A program made the position numbers and the translations under genes. From contig NZ_JACBFY010000004.1 of the NCBI RefSeq assembly GCF_021401245.1, forward strand, positions 186,001 to 250,000: a DNA stretch of 64,000 nt, in the 5' to 3' direction. Below, piece after piece: positions 18,397 through 27,091 of this stretch (its first letter is position 1; each line of letters starts with the position of its first letter). Origin of the DNA: Pseudacidovorax sp. NFM-22. GTDB lineage: Bacteria > Pseudomonadota > Gammaproteobacteria > Burkholderiales > Burkholderiaceae_C. Under the pieces are notes generated by a model. It did no database searches. It had not been told where the DNA came from and worked only from the letters and a program-made list of their open reading frames with translations.

Positions 18397-19718
18397 GGCT
18401 GGCGCGGCGATGGTTCGGCGTGCTGCACGGCCGACAGCGCTGCCCGCCACGGCGCACGCAGCACGATCTGCGGCCGCGCGCGCCGGACCATCGCCTCCGC
18501 CGCGGCCGGCTCGGACGCACCGCCGTGCCGCAGCAGCCAGCCCACGACTGTCGCAGCACTGCGCGAAAAGCCCAGCGCGCAGCAGACCCACACGGCGCCG
18601 TCGCCGGACCGCCGCTGGCCTTCCAGCACCTCGACGGCCCGACGCAGCCGCGCTGGCGAGGGCGTGGCGAGGTCCAGCATCGGCACGCAGCGGGCGCCCG
18701 GCACGCGCGGCAGTTGCAGCTCGGCGCACAGGCTCAGCAGCCGCGGCCGGCCGGCGGCCTGCCACTCCGCCTTGGAGGGGAGGCGTCCCAGCCACAAGCC
18801 CGGCGTCACCTCCGCGCGGGCGGGCAGCTTGCGCGTCCAGGCCCACGCGTTGACGGCGGCCGCGGCCCGGTAGGGGCCCAGGAGCCAGCGCGCGGCGTAA
18901 TGCATGCGGCCATGCCGGTCCATGCGGAAGCCGCGCGCGCCGAGGCCGGCGTAGTTCAGCGCCACCAGGGCCAGCGACGCGGCGGGCCAGCCCAGCCACA
19001 GGAGCCATCCGCCCCCCTGCAGCGCCAGGGCCAGGCACAGCAGGGCGCCCACGGCGTAGGCGCCGGCCAGCCGCCAGCGCGCGGCATCCCGCGCCCACCG
19101 CCAGGCGCGCGGCAGCGCCACCTGCCGCTCCAGCGGCCACAGCCACACGCACAGCAGGCCCAGCAGCGCGCCGGTCGGGATGTCGATGAAGTGGTGCTGG
19201 TAGGTGGTCAGCACCGAGGCGCAGATCAGCAGCGTCCACACGTGCAGCACCGCGCGCGCCCAGCGCGGGCGGACGAGCTGCCGGTACCAGTCCCACAGGA
19301 TCACGGCCAGCGCGATGTGCAGCGAGGGCGCCTGGTTGAAGGGCTTGTCGAAGCCGCGCAGCGCTTCGAACAGGAAGGCGGGCGCGCCCTGGACCGCCGG
19401 CTGCCCGAAGCTGAAGCCCAGCGGCCAGAGCACGAAGCAGCCGACGGCCACGACCTGCGCCGTCAGCAGCCGCGCCGCATGCCGGTCCACGAGATGCCGC
19501 GTGCGTCCGAGGAACAGCGACAGCGCATAGAAGGCATTGATCGACCAGTACGGAAAGATGGTCCAGGCCCAGAAGGGCAGGCCCCGCTCCCAGTCGAACA
19601 CCACCGAGGGCACATGGGCCCGCGTGCCGGCCCACCAGTTGGCTAGGCCGTAGCTCAGGTAGAAGAAGGGCCCCAGCAGGGCCAGCCAGGCGAGGGCGCG
19701 CTTCCAGGGCCGCTTCAT
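18393..19718 (-). CDS. Bifunctional PAP2 / dual-specificity phosphatase (YnbD-like)
   Basis: Membrane fusion enzyme of 441 residues. The N-terminal half has six or so spans and the PAP2 motifs FNQAPSLHIA and TYQHHFIDIPTGAL (His and Asp of the active site). The C-terminal 150 residues are a soluble Cys-based phosphatase with the P-loop CALGFSRSA (CX5R). Length and domain order match E. coli YnbD (about 430 residues). PAP2 enzymes remove phosphate from lipid phosphates; the second domain might dephosphorylate a phosphatidylglycerophosphate-like product, by analogy with PTPMT1, which is inference. ATG 18393-18396 and 19715-19718 overlaps couple it to both neighbours. Confidence 0.9.
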   Translation of the reverse strand: MKRPWKRALAWLALLGPFFYLSYGLANWWAGTRAHVPSVVFDWERGLPFWAWTIFPYWSINAFYALSLFLGRTRHLVDRHAARLLTAQVVAVGCFVLWPLGFSFGQPAVQGAPAFLFEALRGFDKPFNQAPSLHIALAVILWDWYRQLVRPRWARAVLHVWTLLICASVLTTYQHHFIDIPTGALLGLLCVWLWPLERQVALPRAWRWARDAARWRLAGAYAVGALLCLALALQGGGWLLWLGWPAASLALVALNYAGLGARGFRMDRHGRMHYAARWLLGPYRAAAAVNAWAWTRKLPARAEVTPGLWLGRLPSKAEWQAAGRPRLLSLCAELQLPRVPGARCVPMLDLATPSPARLRRAVEVLEGQRRSGDGAVWVCCALGFSRSAATVVGWLLRHGGASEPAAAEAMVRRARPQIVLRAPWRAALSAVQHAEPSPRQP

Positions 19719-21472
19719 GCCTTCTGCGCGAGCGAGACGGTGAAGATGCCCCAACGGTCCACGCGCTGGGCGATCTTGCGAAAGCCCGCGGCTTCCACCA
19801 GCTGGTCCATCTCGGCCTGCGTGCGCCGGCGCATCACCCAGGCCTGGCCCTGGCGGTGGCTGGTGAGCGCCCGGGCGATCATCTCCAGCTGCGGATGCCA
19901 GGGCTGGCCGGTGTAGACCAGGTAGCCGCCGGACTCCACGGCATCGGCCACGCCGGCCAGCGAGCGGGCCACCATGTCGTTGTCGGGGAACAGCTCGTAC
20001 AGCCCCGACACCACGGCCAGCGTGGGTCGCGGCGTGACGGCCGCCAGGCTCGCGCGGTCGAAGGCATCGGCCTGCACGAAGCGTGCGATGTCCTGCAGGC
20101 CACGCTGGGCGATGAGCCGTTGCCCATCGCGCACGTTGATGTCGCTGTAGTCGCGCAGCAGGATCGACGTGGGCGCGACGGCGCTGCCTGCCGCGGCATC
20201 GAGCACATAGCGGCCATGGCCGGCCGCGATGTCCATCAGCCGCACCTCGCGGCCTTCGTGGGCAAGCCGGCCCATGGCTTCGCGCAGCAGCTCTTCGACA
20301 TGCAGCTTGCGCTGGCGGATGCCGCGCCAGCCGATGGAGTCGAGGTAGGTCCGGTCCACCAGCCGGCCCACCGGCGGTGCACCCGCCGCCTCGTTGCGGT
20401 AGACGTAGTCCAGCGTGCTGCCGGAATCGAAGCCGGTCGCATGGCCCAGGGCGATGCCACGGGACAGCCGGCCGCCCAGGCGCAGCCCGGCGCGCGTGGC
20501 GGCCCAGTACAGCCCGCGCGGCGACAGCGCCGGCAGCGGGGCCGCAAGTGCCCGGGCCTCGTCGGCCGTGAAGCCCTGGCGGTCGGCCGTGCGCAGGTCG
20601 ACCGGCGCGGGCGGCGCGTCGAAGAGCCGCAGGATGAAGCCGCGCACCGCGGCCACGGCGCTGGCCCGGTCGCGCTCGCCCAGCGTGTCGTGGAAGAAGC
20701 CGGGCAGCTCCAGCTTCTCTTTCACCCGGCTGCCCAGCCGGTCGAAGAAGCGATGCTGCGGCCCGTGGTGCACCACCCAGTCGGCACCGGAGATCAGCAA
20801 CTGCGTCGGCAGCACGATGGCCTGAGCGTCGTCGACCACGCGCTCGGCGGCCTCGTACAGGTCGAGCAGGATGTTGACGGCGATGGGCCGCGTGATCAGC
20901 GGGTCGACCTGGTAGCTGGCGATGCGCGCCGGGTCGTGCGTGAGGAACTTCGGCTTGACGTAGCTGTTGACGAAGAACAGCCCGCGCAGCCTGTGCATGA
21001 GTGCGAGGCCGGGCCGCGCGAAGGGCACGTAGAGCTTGACCTTGAAGGCCGGCGAGGCGAGCGTGAGGCCGCGGACCTTGGGCGCGTAGTCGTGTGCCCA
21101 GGTCGAGATCAGCACGGCGCCCACGCTCTGGGCCACGACGTGCATGTCCTGCTCGGCCACGCCGTGCTGCGCGGCGATGTGCTCGACGAAGGTCTGCACG
21201 TCGCGCACCGAGTGCGCGAAGCTGGGGCTGTGGCCGCGCTGGCCCGGCGAGCGGCCATGGCCGCGGGCATCCCAGGCGAAGAAGTCGAAGTCGGGCAGGT
21301 CCAGCTCGTCCACCAGGTGGGCCATGCGGGCGCCATGCTCATGGCCGCGGTGGAAGAGCAGGACCGCCCCACGGCGCGCGCTGCCGGTGGCAGGCCAATG
21401 GCGATAGAAGAGCGATTCGCCGTCGTGCGTCTGGAAATGCAGTTCCTCGGCGATGCGTGGTGTGGCCGTCAT
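19715..21472 (-). CDS. Bifunctional alpha/beta hydrolase / SAM methyltransferase (YnbC-like)
   Basis: 585 residues, as long as E. coli YnbC. The N-terminal 300 residues are a monoacylglycerol-lipase-like alpha/beta hydrolase with HRGHEHGARM, AWDARGHGRSPGQRG and nucleophile Ser116 in AQSVG (the first Gly of GxSxG is Ala). A linker of about 80 residues follows. The C-terminal part is a class I methyltransferase with the SAM loop DIAAGHGRYV (about 405-414) and a matching acidic strand. The pair suggests deacylation and head-group methylation of a membrane lipid. It is the second gene of the operon. Confidence 0.9.
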   Translation of the reverse strand: MTATPRIAEELHFQTHDGESLFYRHWPATGSARRGAVLLFHRGHEHGARMAHLVDELDLPDFDFFAWDARGHGRSPGQRGHSPSFAHSVRDVQTFVEHIAAQHGVAEQDMHVVAQSVGAVLISTWAHDYAPKVRGLTLASPAFKVKLYVPFARPGLALMHRLRGLFFVNSYVKPKFLTHDPARIASYQVDPLITRPIAVNILLDLYEAAERVVDDAQAIVLPTQLLISGADWVVHHGPQHRFFDRLGSRVKEKLELPGFFHDTLGERDRASAVAAVRGFILRLFDAPPAPVDLRTADRQGFTADEARALAAPLPALSPRGLYWAATRAGLRLGGRLSRGIALGHATGFDSGSTLDYVYRNEAAGAPPVGRLVDRTYLDSIGWRGIRQRKLHVEELLREAMGRLAHEGREVRLMDIAAGHGRYVLDAAAGSAVAPTSILLRDYSDINVRDGQRLIAQRGLQDIARFVQADAFDRASLAAVTPRPTLAVVSGLYELFPDNDMVARSLAGVADAVESGGYLVYTGQPWHPQLEMIARALTSHRQGQAWVMRRRTQAEMDQLVEAAGFRKIAQRVDRWGIFTVSLAQKA

Positions 21473-21517
21473 GCGTGATTCGTCCCCGGGGTTGTTGTGA
21501 AACTCATCGGCGCCGGC

Positions 21518-22126
21518 TCATCCGGCGGTGCGCTCGGCCAGGGCGGCGCGCACGCGGCGCACCACCGTCCAGCCCACGGCCAGGGCCAGCAGTGGCATCA
21601 GCCAGGCCGCCGCGGCCGGCAGCGGCCAGCCCAGGGCCACGTACAGCCCCAATGCGCCGAACACGAAGGCGCGGTCGCTCTTGCCCATCGGCCCGTCGTA
21701 GCGGCGGCTGGCGCCGACCGTCGGCCCCAGCGCGCCCGCGAACTCGGACAGGCCCGCCAGCACGATCACCACGCCCACCCAGAAGCCCGAGAAGGGCGCG
21801 ACCAGGGCGAAGGGCAGGTACAGCGCCGCGTCGGACACCACGTCCGTCAGCTCGTTGAGGAAGGCGCCCAGCGCGCTCTGCTGGCCGTGCTCGCGTGCCA
21901 GCATGCCGTCCACGGCATTGAAGGCCATGCGCACCAGCATCCAGAGCGGCACCAGCGCGAAGGCCGCGCGGGAGGGGGCGGTCCAGAACAGCCACAGGCC
22001 GAGCGCCACGGAGACGAGGCAGGCCGCCATCGTGACCTGGTTGGCCGTGACCCCCGCGCGGGCGAGGCGTTGGACCAGGGGGCGGAGCAGGGCCTGGAAG
22101 CGGGGCTTGAGCTGGTAGATGGACAA
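21518..22126 (-). CDS. CDP-alcohol phosphatidyltransferase (YnbA-like)
   Basis: Integral membrane enzyme expected to transfer a phosphatidyl group from CDP-diacylglycerol to an alcohol. The 202 residues have about six spans and the motif DGMLAREHGQQSALGAFL followed by NELTDVVSD. Compared with DGX2ARX8GX3DX3D, the third Asp is Asn; the fourth is kept. TTG 22126 (giving MSIYQLKPRF) is the likely start because there is no ATG or GTG nearby and E. coli YnbA is of the same length. First gene of the operon, divergent from ruvB. The alcohol substrate is unknown. Confidence 0.85.
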   Translation of the reverse strand: MSIYQLKPRFQALLRPLVQRLARAGVTANQVTMAACLVSVALGLWLFWTAPSRAAFALVPLWMLVRMAFNAVDGMLAREHGQQSALGAFLNELTDVVSDAALYLPFALVAPFSGFWVGVVIVLAGLSEFAGALGPTVGASRRYDGPMGKSDRAFVFGALGLYVALGWPLPAAAAWLMPLLALAVGWTVVRRVRAALAERTAG

Positions 22127-22209
22127 GGTGTTGACGGTGAGCGGCAGGAGCGGTCGATTCTGCCGCCTGAATGCAGGCTGACCGCGTCCCGGCCGCGGCA
22201 GGCGCCGCC

Positions 22210-22215
22210 TACAAT
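22210..22215 (+). promoter_or_regulatory. Putative -10 element of ruvB
   Basis: TACAAT 20 bases before the ruvB ATG. No good -35 is seen. The opposite strand of the same gap must hold the lipid operon promoter. Confidence 0.4.
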
Positions 22216-22235
22216 CCGCCGCTTCCCCCCGCGAC

Positions 22236-23300
22236 ATGTCCATCCACACCGACGACTTCGCCCCGGTACCGCAGCGCGTGGTGTCCGCGGCCCCCGCCTC
22301 GCCCAACGAAGAAGCCATCGAACGCGCCCTGCGGCCCAAGCTGCTGCAGGAATACGTGGGCCAGGCCAAGGTGCGCGAGCAGCTCGAGATCTTCATCGGT
22401 GCCGCCCGCAAGCGGCGCGAGGCGCTCGACCATGTGCTGCTCTTCGGCCCGCCGGGCCTGGGCAAGACCACGCTGTCGCACATCGTCGCGGCCGAACTGG
22501 GCGTCAACCTGCGCCAGACCAGCGGGCCGGTGCTCGAAAAGCCCAAGGACCTGGCCGCGCTGCTGACCAACCTCGAGCCCAACGATGTGCTCTTCATCGA
22601 CGAGATCCACCGGCTCTCGCCGGTCGTCGAGGAAATCCTGTACCCCGCGCTCGAGGACTACCAGATCGACATCATGATCGGCGAGGGGCCGGCGGCGCGC
22701 AGCATCAAGCTCGACCTGCAGCCCTTCACGCTGGTGGGCGCCACCACGCGCGCCGGCATGCTGACCAACCCGCTGCGCGACCGCTTCGGCATCGTGGCGC
22801 GGCTGGAGTTCTACACGGCCGACGAGCTCACGCTCATCGTCACCCGCAGCGCCGGCCTGCTCAACGCGCCCATCGACCCCGAGGGCGCCTTCGAGATCGC
22901 CCGCCGCTCGCGCGGCACGCCCCGCATCGCCAACCGGCTGCTGCGCCGTGTGCGCGACTATGCCGACGTGAAGGGCGATGGCCGCATCACCCAGTCCATC
23001 GCGCACAAGGCGCTGGCCATGCTCGACGTCGACCCCGAAGGCTTCGACCTGATGGACCGCAAGCTGCTGGAAGCGGTGATCCACCGCTTCGACGGCGGTC
23101 CGGTGGGCCTGGACAACATCGGCGCCAGCATCGGCGAGGAGTCCGGCACCATCGAAGACGTGATCGAGCCCTACCTGATCCAGCAGGGCTACCTGCAGCG
23201 CACGCCGCGCGGGCGCATCGCCACGCTGGCGGCCTACCGCCACCTCGGCGTGGCGGCGCCCAGCAGCCGCATCGCCGACGGGGACTTGTTCGGCGGCTAG
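22236..23300 (+). CDS. ruvB: Holliday junction ATPase RuvB
   Basis: AAA+ motor of branch migration, 354 residues. Walker [10 protein letters not shown], Walker [11 protein letters not shown], the sensor region [17 protein letters not shown] and the C-terminal winged helix ([10 protein letters not shown]) are all visible. ATG 22236 is the family start (an N-terminal MSIHTDDF). ruvA is 6.1 kb upstream, separated by the ynb-like operon on the opposite strand; the two subunits are therefore transcribed independently here. Confidence 0.97.
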   Translation: MSIHTDDFAPVPQRVVSAAPASPNEEAIERALRPKLLQEYVGQAKVREQLEIFIGAARKRREALDHVLLFGPPGLGKTTLSHIVAAELGVNLRQTSGPVLEKPKDLAALLTNLEPNDVLFIDEIHRLSPVVEEILYPALEDYQIDIMIGEGPAARSIKLDLQPFTLVGATTRAGMLTNPLRDRFGIVARLEFYTADELTLIVTRSAGLLNAPIDPEGAFEIARRSRGTPRIANRLLRRVRDYADVKGDGRITQSIAHKALAMLDVDPEGFDLMDRKLLEAVIHRFDGGPVGLDNIGASIGEESGTIEDVIEPYLIQQGYLQRTPRGRIATLAAYRHLGVAAPSSRIADGDLFGG

Positions 23301-23336
23301 CCGGACGGCGGGGCGGCTGCCAGAATCGCCGCCGCC

Positions 23337-24329
23337 ATGCACACCCACGACCTCAGCCCCTGGCAGCACAGCCACCAGTTCGACACTGGCAACCCCGCCG
23401 CCGAGCGCAGCACCCGCTGGGTGCTCGCCATCACCGCCGCCGCGATGGTCATGGAGATCGCCGCCGGCTGGTGGTTCAACTCCATGGCGCTGCTGGCCGA
23501 CGGCTGGCACATGAGCTCGCATGCGGTGGCCATCGGCGTCAGTGCCTTCGCCTACACCGCGGCGCGCCGCCTGGCGCGCGACCGGCGCTTCGCCTTCGGC
23601 ACCTGGAAGATCGAGGTGCTGGGCGGCTTTGCCAGCGCGGTCTTCCTGCTGGTGGTCGCGGGCCTGATGGTCTTCGGCTCGCTGGAGCGGCTGTGGTCGC
23701 CGGAGCCGATTCATTACCGCGAGGCGGTGATCGTGGCGGCCCTTGGCCTGGCGGTGAACCTGCTGTGCGCCTGGCTGCTGGCCGGCGCGCACGGGCATGA
23801 CCACGGACACGGCCATGGCCACGCACGCGGCGGGCATGGGCACGGTCACGGCGGGCACGGACACGACCATGGCCATGACCACGGCCACCACCACGACCTG
23901 AACCTGCGCTCGGCCTACCTGCACGTGCTGGCCGATGCCGCCACCTCGGTGCTGGCCATCGCCGCGCTGCTGGGCGGCTGGTTCCTGGGCTGGGCTTGGC
24001 TCGACCCGGTGATGGGCGTGGTGGGCGCGGTGCTGGTGGCCAACTGGGCGCGCAGCCTCCTGCGCCAGACCAGCGCCGTGCTGCTGGACCGCGAGATGGA
24101 CCATCCCGTCACCGAGGAGATCCGCGAGGGCATCGAGACCGGCTTGGCCGATTCGCACACCCGCGTGGCCGACCTGCATGTCTGGCGCGTGGGCCGCGGC
24201 GCCTACGCCTGCGCGGTGACGGTCGTCACACATTCGACCACGCTGGACGCGGATGGCGTGCGCGCCTGCTTCTCCATGCACGAGGAGATCCGGCACTCCA
24301 CCGTGGAAGTGCAGCGCTGCAGCGCCTGA
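23337..24329 (+). CDS. dmeF: CDF cobalt/nickel efflux transporter, DmeF-like
   Basis: Inner-membrane cation diffusion facilitator of 330 residues with about six spans. LLADGWHMSSHAVA in helix 2 gives the metal ligands (D..H), and HVLADAATS in helix 5 gives the second HxxxD-like pair. Between them lies a cytoplasmic loop of about 35 residues rich in His-Gly-Asp (about 150-185), typical of DmeF. The C-terminus ends VEVQRCSA. Separated from ruvB by only 36 bases. A DmeR repressor, often next to dmeF, is not seen. Confidence 0.9.
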   Translation: MHTHDLSPWQHSHQFDTGNPAAERSTRWVLAITAAAMVMEIAAGWWFNSMALLADGWHMSSHAVAIGVSAFAYTAARRLARDRRFAFGTWKIEVLGGFASAVFLLVVAGLMVFGSLERLWSPEPIHYREAVIVAALGLAVNLLCAWLLAGAHGHDHGHGHGHARGGHGHGHGGHGHDHGHDHGHHHDLNLRSAYLHVLADAATSVLAIAALLGGWFLGWAWLDPVMGVVGAVLVANWARSLLRQTSAVLLDREMDHPVTEEIREGIETGLADSHTRVADLHVWRVGRGAYACAVTVVTHSTTLDADGVRACFSMHEEIRHSTVEVQRCSA

Positions 24330-24426
24330 GCCGCGCATCGGCGGGTCCGGTCGCGCCGCCGCTTCGCATCACGCCGGGCGACGGCGACCTGGCACCTGCC
24401 GTTGGCGTCGAGACAGTAGGCCCCGA

Positions 24427-24470
24427 CGTCACATCGTCGTCACGCCACCGCCATGCTGCCGTCATGCGCC
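24427..24470 (+). promoter_or_regulatory. Possible Pho-box-like array (four 11-base units)
   Basis: CGTCACATCGT, CGTCACGCCAC, CGCCATGCTGC and CGTCATGCGCC follow each other without spacers. Three of four contain GTCA at the same place, as in the 11-base TGTCA-type units bound by PhoB. It ends 19 bases before the metallophosphoesterase ATG. The leading T of TGTCA is C in every unit, so this is only suggestive. Confidence 0.35.
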
Positions 24471-24489
24471 GCGCCGATGCTGCCGGTCC

Positions 24490-25365
24490 ATGCAACGCGA
24501 CGACGCCTTCCTGCGCGCCTGGCAAGACAACGCCGGTCGCCTGTCCGATGCCGGCGAGGACGAAGGCGGGGGCGAGCGCCCCGTGCTGCGCTTTCGCACG
24601 CTGTGGATCTCCGACCTGCACCTGGGCACGCCCGGCTGCCAGGCCAATGCCCTGCTCGACTTCCTGAAGAACACCGAGTGCGAGACGCTGTACCTGGTCG
24701 GCGACATCGTCGACGGCTGGCAGCTCAAGCGCCACTGGTACTGGCCGCAGGCCCACAACGACGTGGTGCAGAAGCTGCTGCGCAAGGCGCGCAAGGGCAC
24801 GCGGGTGATCTTCATCCCGGGCAACCACGACGAATTCGCGCGCAAGTACCTGCACCACAACTTCGGCGGCATCGAGGTGGCCGACGAATGGGTGCACGAG
24901 ACGGCCGACGGCCGCAAGCTCTGGGTGATCCACGGCGACCTGTTCGACGGCGTCATCCAGTGCGCCAAGTGGCTGGCCTACGTGGGCGACTCGCTCTACG
25001 AATTCACGCTGCGCCTGAACCGGCACTTCAATTCGCTGCGCGCGCGCATCGGCCTGCCCTACTGGTCGCTGTCCAAGTACCTCAAGCACAAGGTCAAGCG
25101 CGCCGTGAGCTACATGGGCGACTTCGAGCAGGCGGTGGCCCGCGAGGCCGAGCGCCGCGGCATGCAGGGCGTGGTCTGCGGCCACATCCACCATGCGGAG
25201 ATGCGCGAGATCGACGGCATCCTGTACTGCAACGACGGCGACTGGGTCGAGAGCCTGACGGCGCTGGCCGAGCATGCCGACGGCCGGCTGGCGCTGGTGG
25301 ACTGGACGCCCCGCGTGCGCCAGCAGGGCCGCCGCGCGGCGCAGGCCCTGCCGGCCCTGGGCTGA
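24490..25365 (+). CDS. Metallophosphoesterase, PlcP/LpxH-like (COG2908)
   Basis: Binuclear-metal phosphoesterase of 291 residues. All motifs are present: SDLHL (Asp42, His44), GDIVDGW (Asp72), GNHDE (112-116), HGDLFDG and CGHIHHAE. Automatic pipelines name this family UDP-2,3-diacylglucosamine diphosphatase. However, WYWPQAHNDV, RLNRHFNSLR and CNDGDWVESLTAL are, as I recall, also typical of PlcP, the phospholipase C that degrades phospholipids in phosphate starvation. ATG 24490 is chosen as it follows the possible Pho-box array. No glycosyltransferase (Agt) gene follows; prfC does. Confidence 0.8.
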   Translation: MQRDDAFLRAWQDNAGRLSDAGEDEGGGERPVLRFRTLWISDLHLGTPGCQANALLDFLKNTECETLYLVGDIVDGWQLKRHWYWPQAHNDVVQKLLRKARKGTRVIFIPGNHDEFARKYLHHNFGGIEVADEWVHETADGRKLWVIHGDLFDGVIQCAKWLAYVGDSLYEFTLRLNRHFNSLRARIGLPYWSLSKYLKHKVKRAVSYMGDFEQAVAREAERRGMQGVVCGHIHHAEMREIDGILYCNDGDWVESLTALAEHADGRLALVDWTPRVRQQGRRAAQALPALG

Positions 25366-25456
25366 TCGCCCGGCGCGAGCGCCGCCCCAAAGCCCCGGTC
25401 CGCACGGCGGGCGCGCTGCCGTCTGCGAAAATGGCGGGTTGCCCTGGAGCCCGCCT

Positions 25457-27091
25457 GTGTCCTCTCCCTACGCCGCCGAAACGCGCCGCCGTCGCACCTT
25501 CGCCATCATTTCCCACCCCGACGCGGGCAAGACCACGCTGACGGAAAAGCTGCTGCTGTTCTCGGGCGCGATCCAGATCGCCGGCGCCGTCAAGGGCCGC
25601 AAGGCGAGCCGGCATGCGACCTCCGACTGGATGGAGATCGAAAAGCAGCGCGGCATCTCGGTGGCCAGCTCGGTCATGCAGATGAGCTACCGCGAGCATG
25701 TGGTCAACCTGCTCGACACGCCCGGCCACAAGGACTTCTCCGAAGACACCTACCGCGTGCTCACGGCCGTGGACTCGGCCCTGATGGTCATCGACGCCGC
25801 CAACGGCGTGGAATCGCAGACCCGCCGGCTGATCGAGGTCTGCCGCCAGCGCGACACGCCCATCATCACCTTCGTCAACAAGATGGACCGCGAGGTGCGC
25901 GAGCCGCTGGACATCCTCGACGAGGTGGAGCGCGAGCTGGGCATGCCCTGCGTGCCCATGACCTGGCCCGTGGGCCAGGGCAAGAGCTTCGGCGGCATCA
26001 TCAACCTGCGCACGCAGGCCATGACGGTGTTCGAGTCCGGCAGCGAGCGCCGCCCGCAGGACTTCGAGACCATTCCGCTCAGCGACACCGACAGGCTGCG
26101 CGCCCGCTTCGGCGCCGAGTTCGACAGCGCCCTGGAGAGCATGGAGCTGGCCACCGGCGCCTCGCCCGAGTGGGACCACGAGGCCTTCCTCGCCGGCAAG
26201 CAGACGCCCGTGTTCTTCGGCTCCGGCGTCAACAACTTCGGTGTGATGGAAGTGCTGGACGCGCTGGTGGACCTTGCGCCCGCGCCGCGCCCGCGTACCA
26301 GCACCACGCTGGTGAACCGCCAGCCGGTGGTCAAGGAGATCCAGCCCGAGGACAAGGACTTCGCCGGCGTCGTCTTCAAGGTGCAGGCCAACATGGACGC
26401 CAACCACCGCGACCGCATCGCCTTCGTGCGCATCGCCTCCGGCAAGTACCAGCCGGGCATGAAGCTGCGCGTGCAGCGCACCGCCAAGGAGCTGCGTCCC
26501 ACCAGCGTCGTCACCTTCATGAGCCAGCGCCGCGAGGCGGTGGAAGAGGCCTATGCCGGCGACATCGTGGGCTTCACCACCCACGGCGGCGTGCAGCTGG
26601 GCGACACCCTCACCGACGGCGCCAGCCTGCAGTTCACCGGCCTGCCCTTCTTCGCGCCCGAGATGTTCATGACCGTGGTGCTCAAGAACCCGCTGCGCAC
26701 CAAGCAGCTGCAGCAGGGCCTGATGCAGCTGGGCGAGGAGGGCGCCATCCAGGTCTTCAAGCCCGAGGCCGGCGGCAACATGCTGCTGGGCGCGGTGGGC
26801 CAGCTGCAGTTCGAGGTGGTGCAGCACCGCCTGAACACCGAGTACGACTGCGACATCCGCCTCGAAGGTTGCCAGTACACCGGCGCGCGCTGGATCACCG
26901 CCGACACGCCGGCCGAGCTGCGCGAGTTCGAGAACGCCTACCCCATGCGCATGGCGCGCGACGCCGCCGACACGCTGGCCTTCCTCTGCACCAGTCCCTA
27001 CGACGTGCGGCTGGCGCAGGAGCGCTTTCCCAAGATCCACTTCCATCCGCTGCGCGAGCACGCCGGCCTGGCGCTGCAGACGGCCGGCTGA
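25457..27091 (+). CDS. prfC: Peptide chain release factor 3
   Basis: GTPase that recycles RF1/RF2 from the ribosome. The 544-residue protein has G1 SHPDAGKTT, the switch I region with EKQRGISVASSV, G3 DTPGHKDF and G4 NKMDRE, followed by EF-Tu-like and C-terminal RF3 domains. It starts with GTG 25457, supported by GGAG seven bases upstream; the alternative in-frame extension crosses into the preceding gene. The stop TGA shares its A with the ATG of the next gene. Confidence 0.97.
   Translation: MSSPYAAETRRRRTFAIISHPDAGKTTLTEKLLLFSGAIQIAGAVKGRKASRHATSDWMEIEKQRGISVASSVMQMSYREHVVNLLDTPGHKDFSEDTYRVLTAVDSALMVIDAANGVESQTRRLIEVCRQRDTPIITFVNKMDREVREPLDILDEVERELGMPCVPMTWPVGQGKSFGGIINLRTQAMTVFESGSERRPQDFETIPLSDTDRLRARFGAEFDSALESMELATGASPEWDHEAFLAGKQTPVFFGSGVNNFGVMEVLDALVDLAPAPRPRTSTTLVNRQPVVKEIQPEDKDFAGVVFKVQANMDANHRDRIAFVRIASGKYQPGMKLRVQRTAKELRPTSVVTFMSQRREAVEEAYAGDIVGFTTHGGVQLGDTLTDGASLQFTGLPFFAPEMFMTVVLKNPLRTKQLQQGLMQLGEEGAIQVFKPEAGGNMLLGAVGQLQFEVVQHRLNTEYDCDIRLEGCQYTGARWITADTPAELREFENAYPMRMARDAADTLAFLCTSPYDVRLAQERFPKIHFHPLREHAGLALQTAG

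Noticed and set aside
23797-23895. Short repeated CATGACCACGG-like units that might suggest a tandem repeat or CRISPR-like array
   Set aside because: They are codons for the His-Gly-Asp-rich loop of the DmeF-like transporter; there are no regular spacers.
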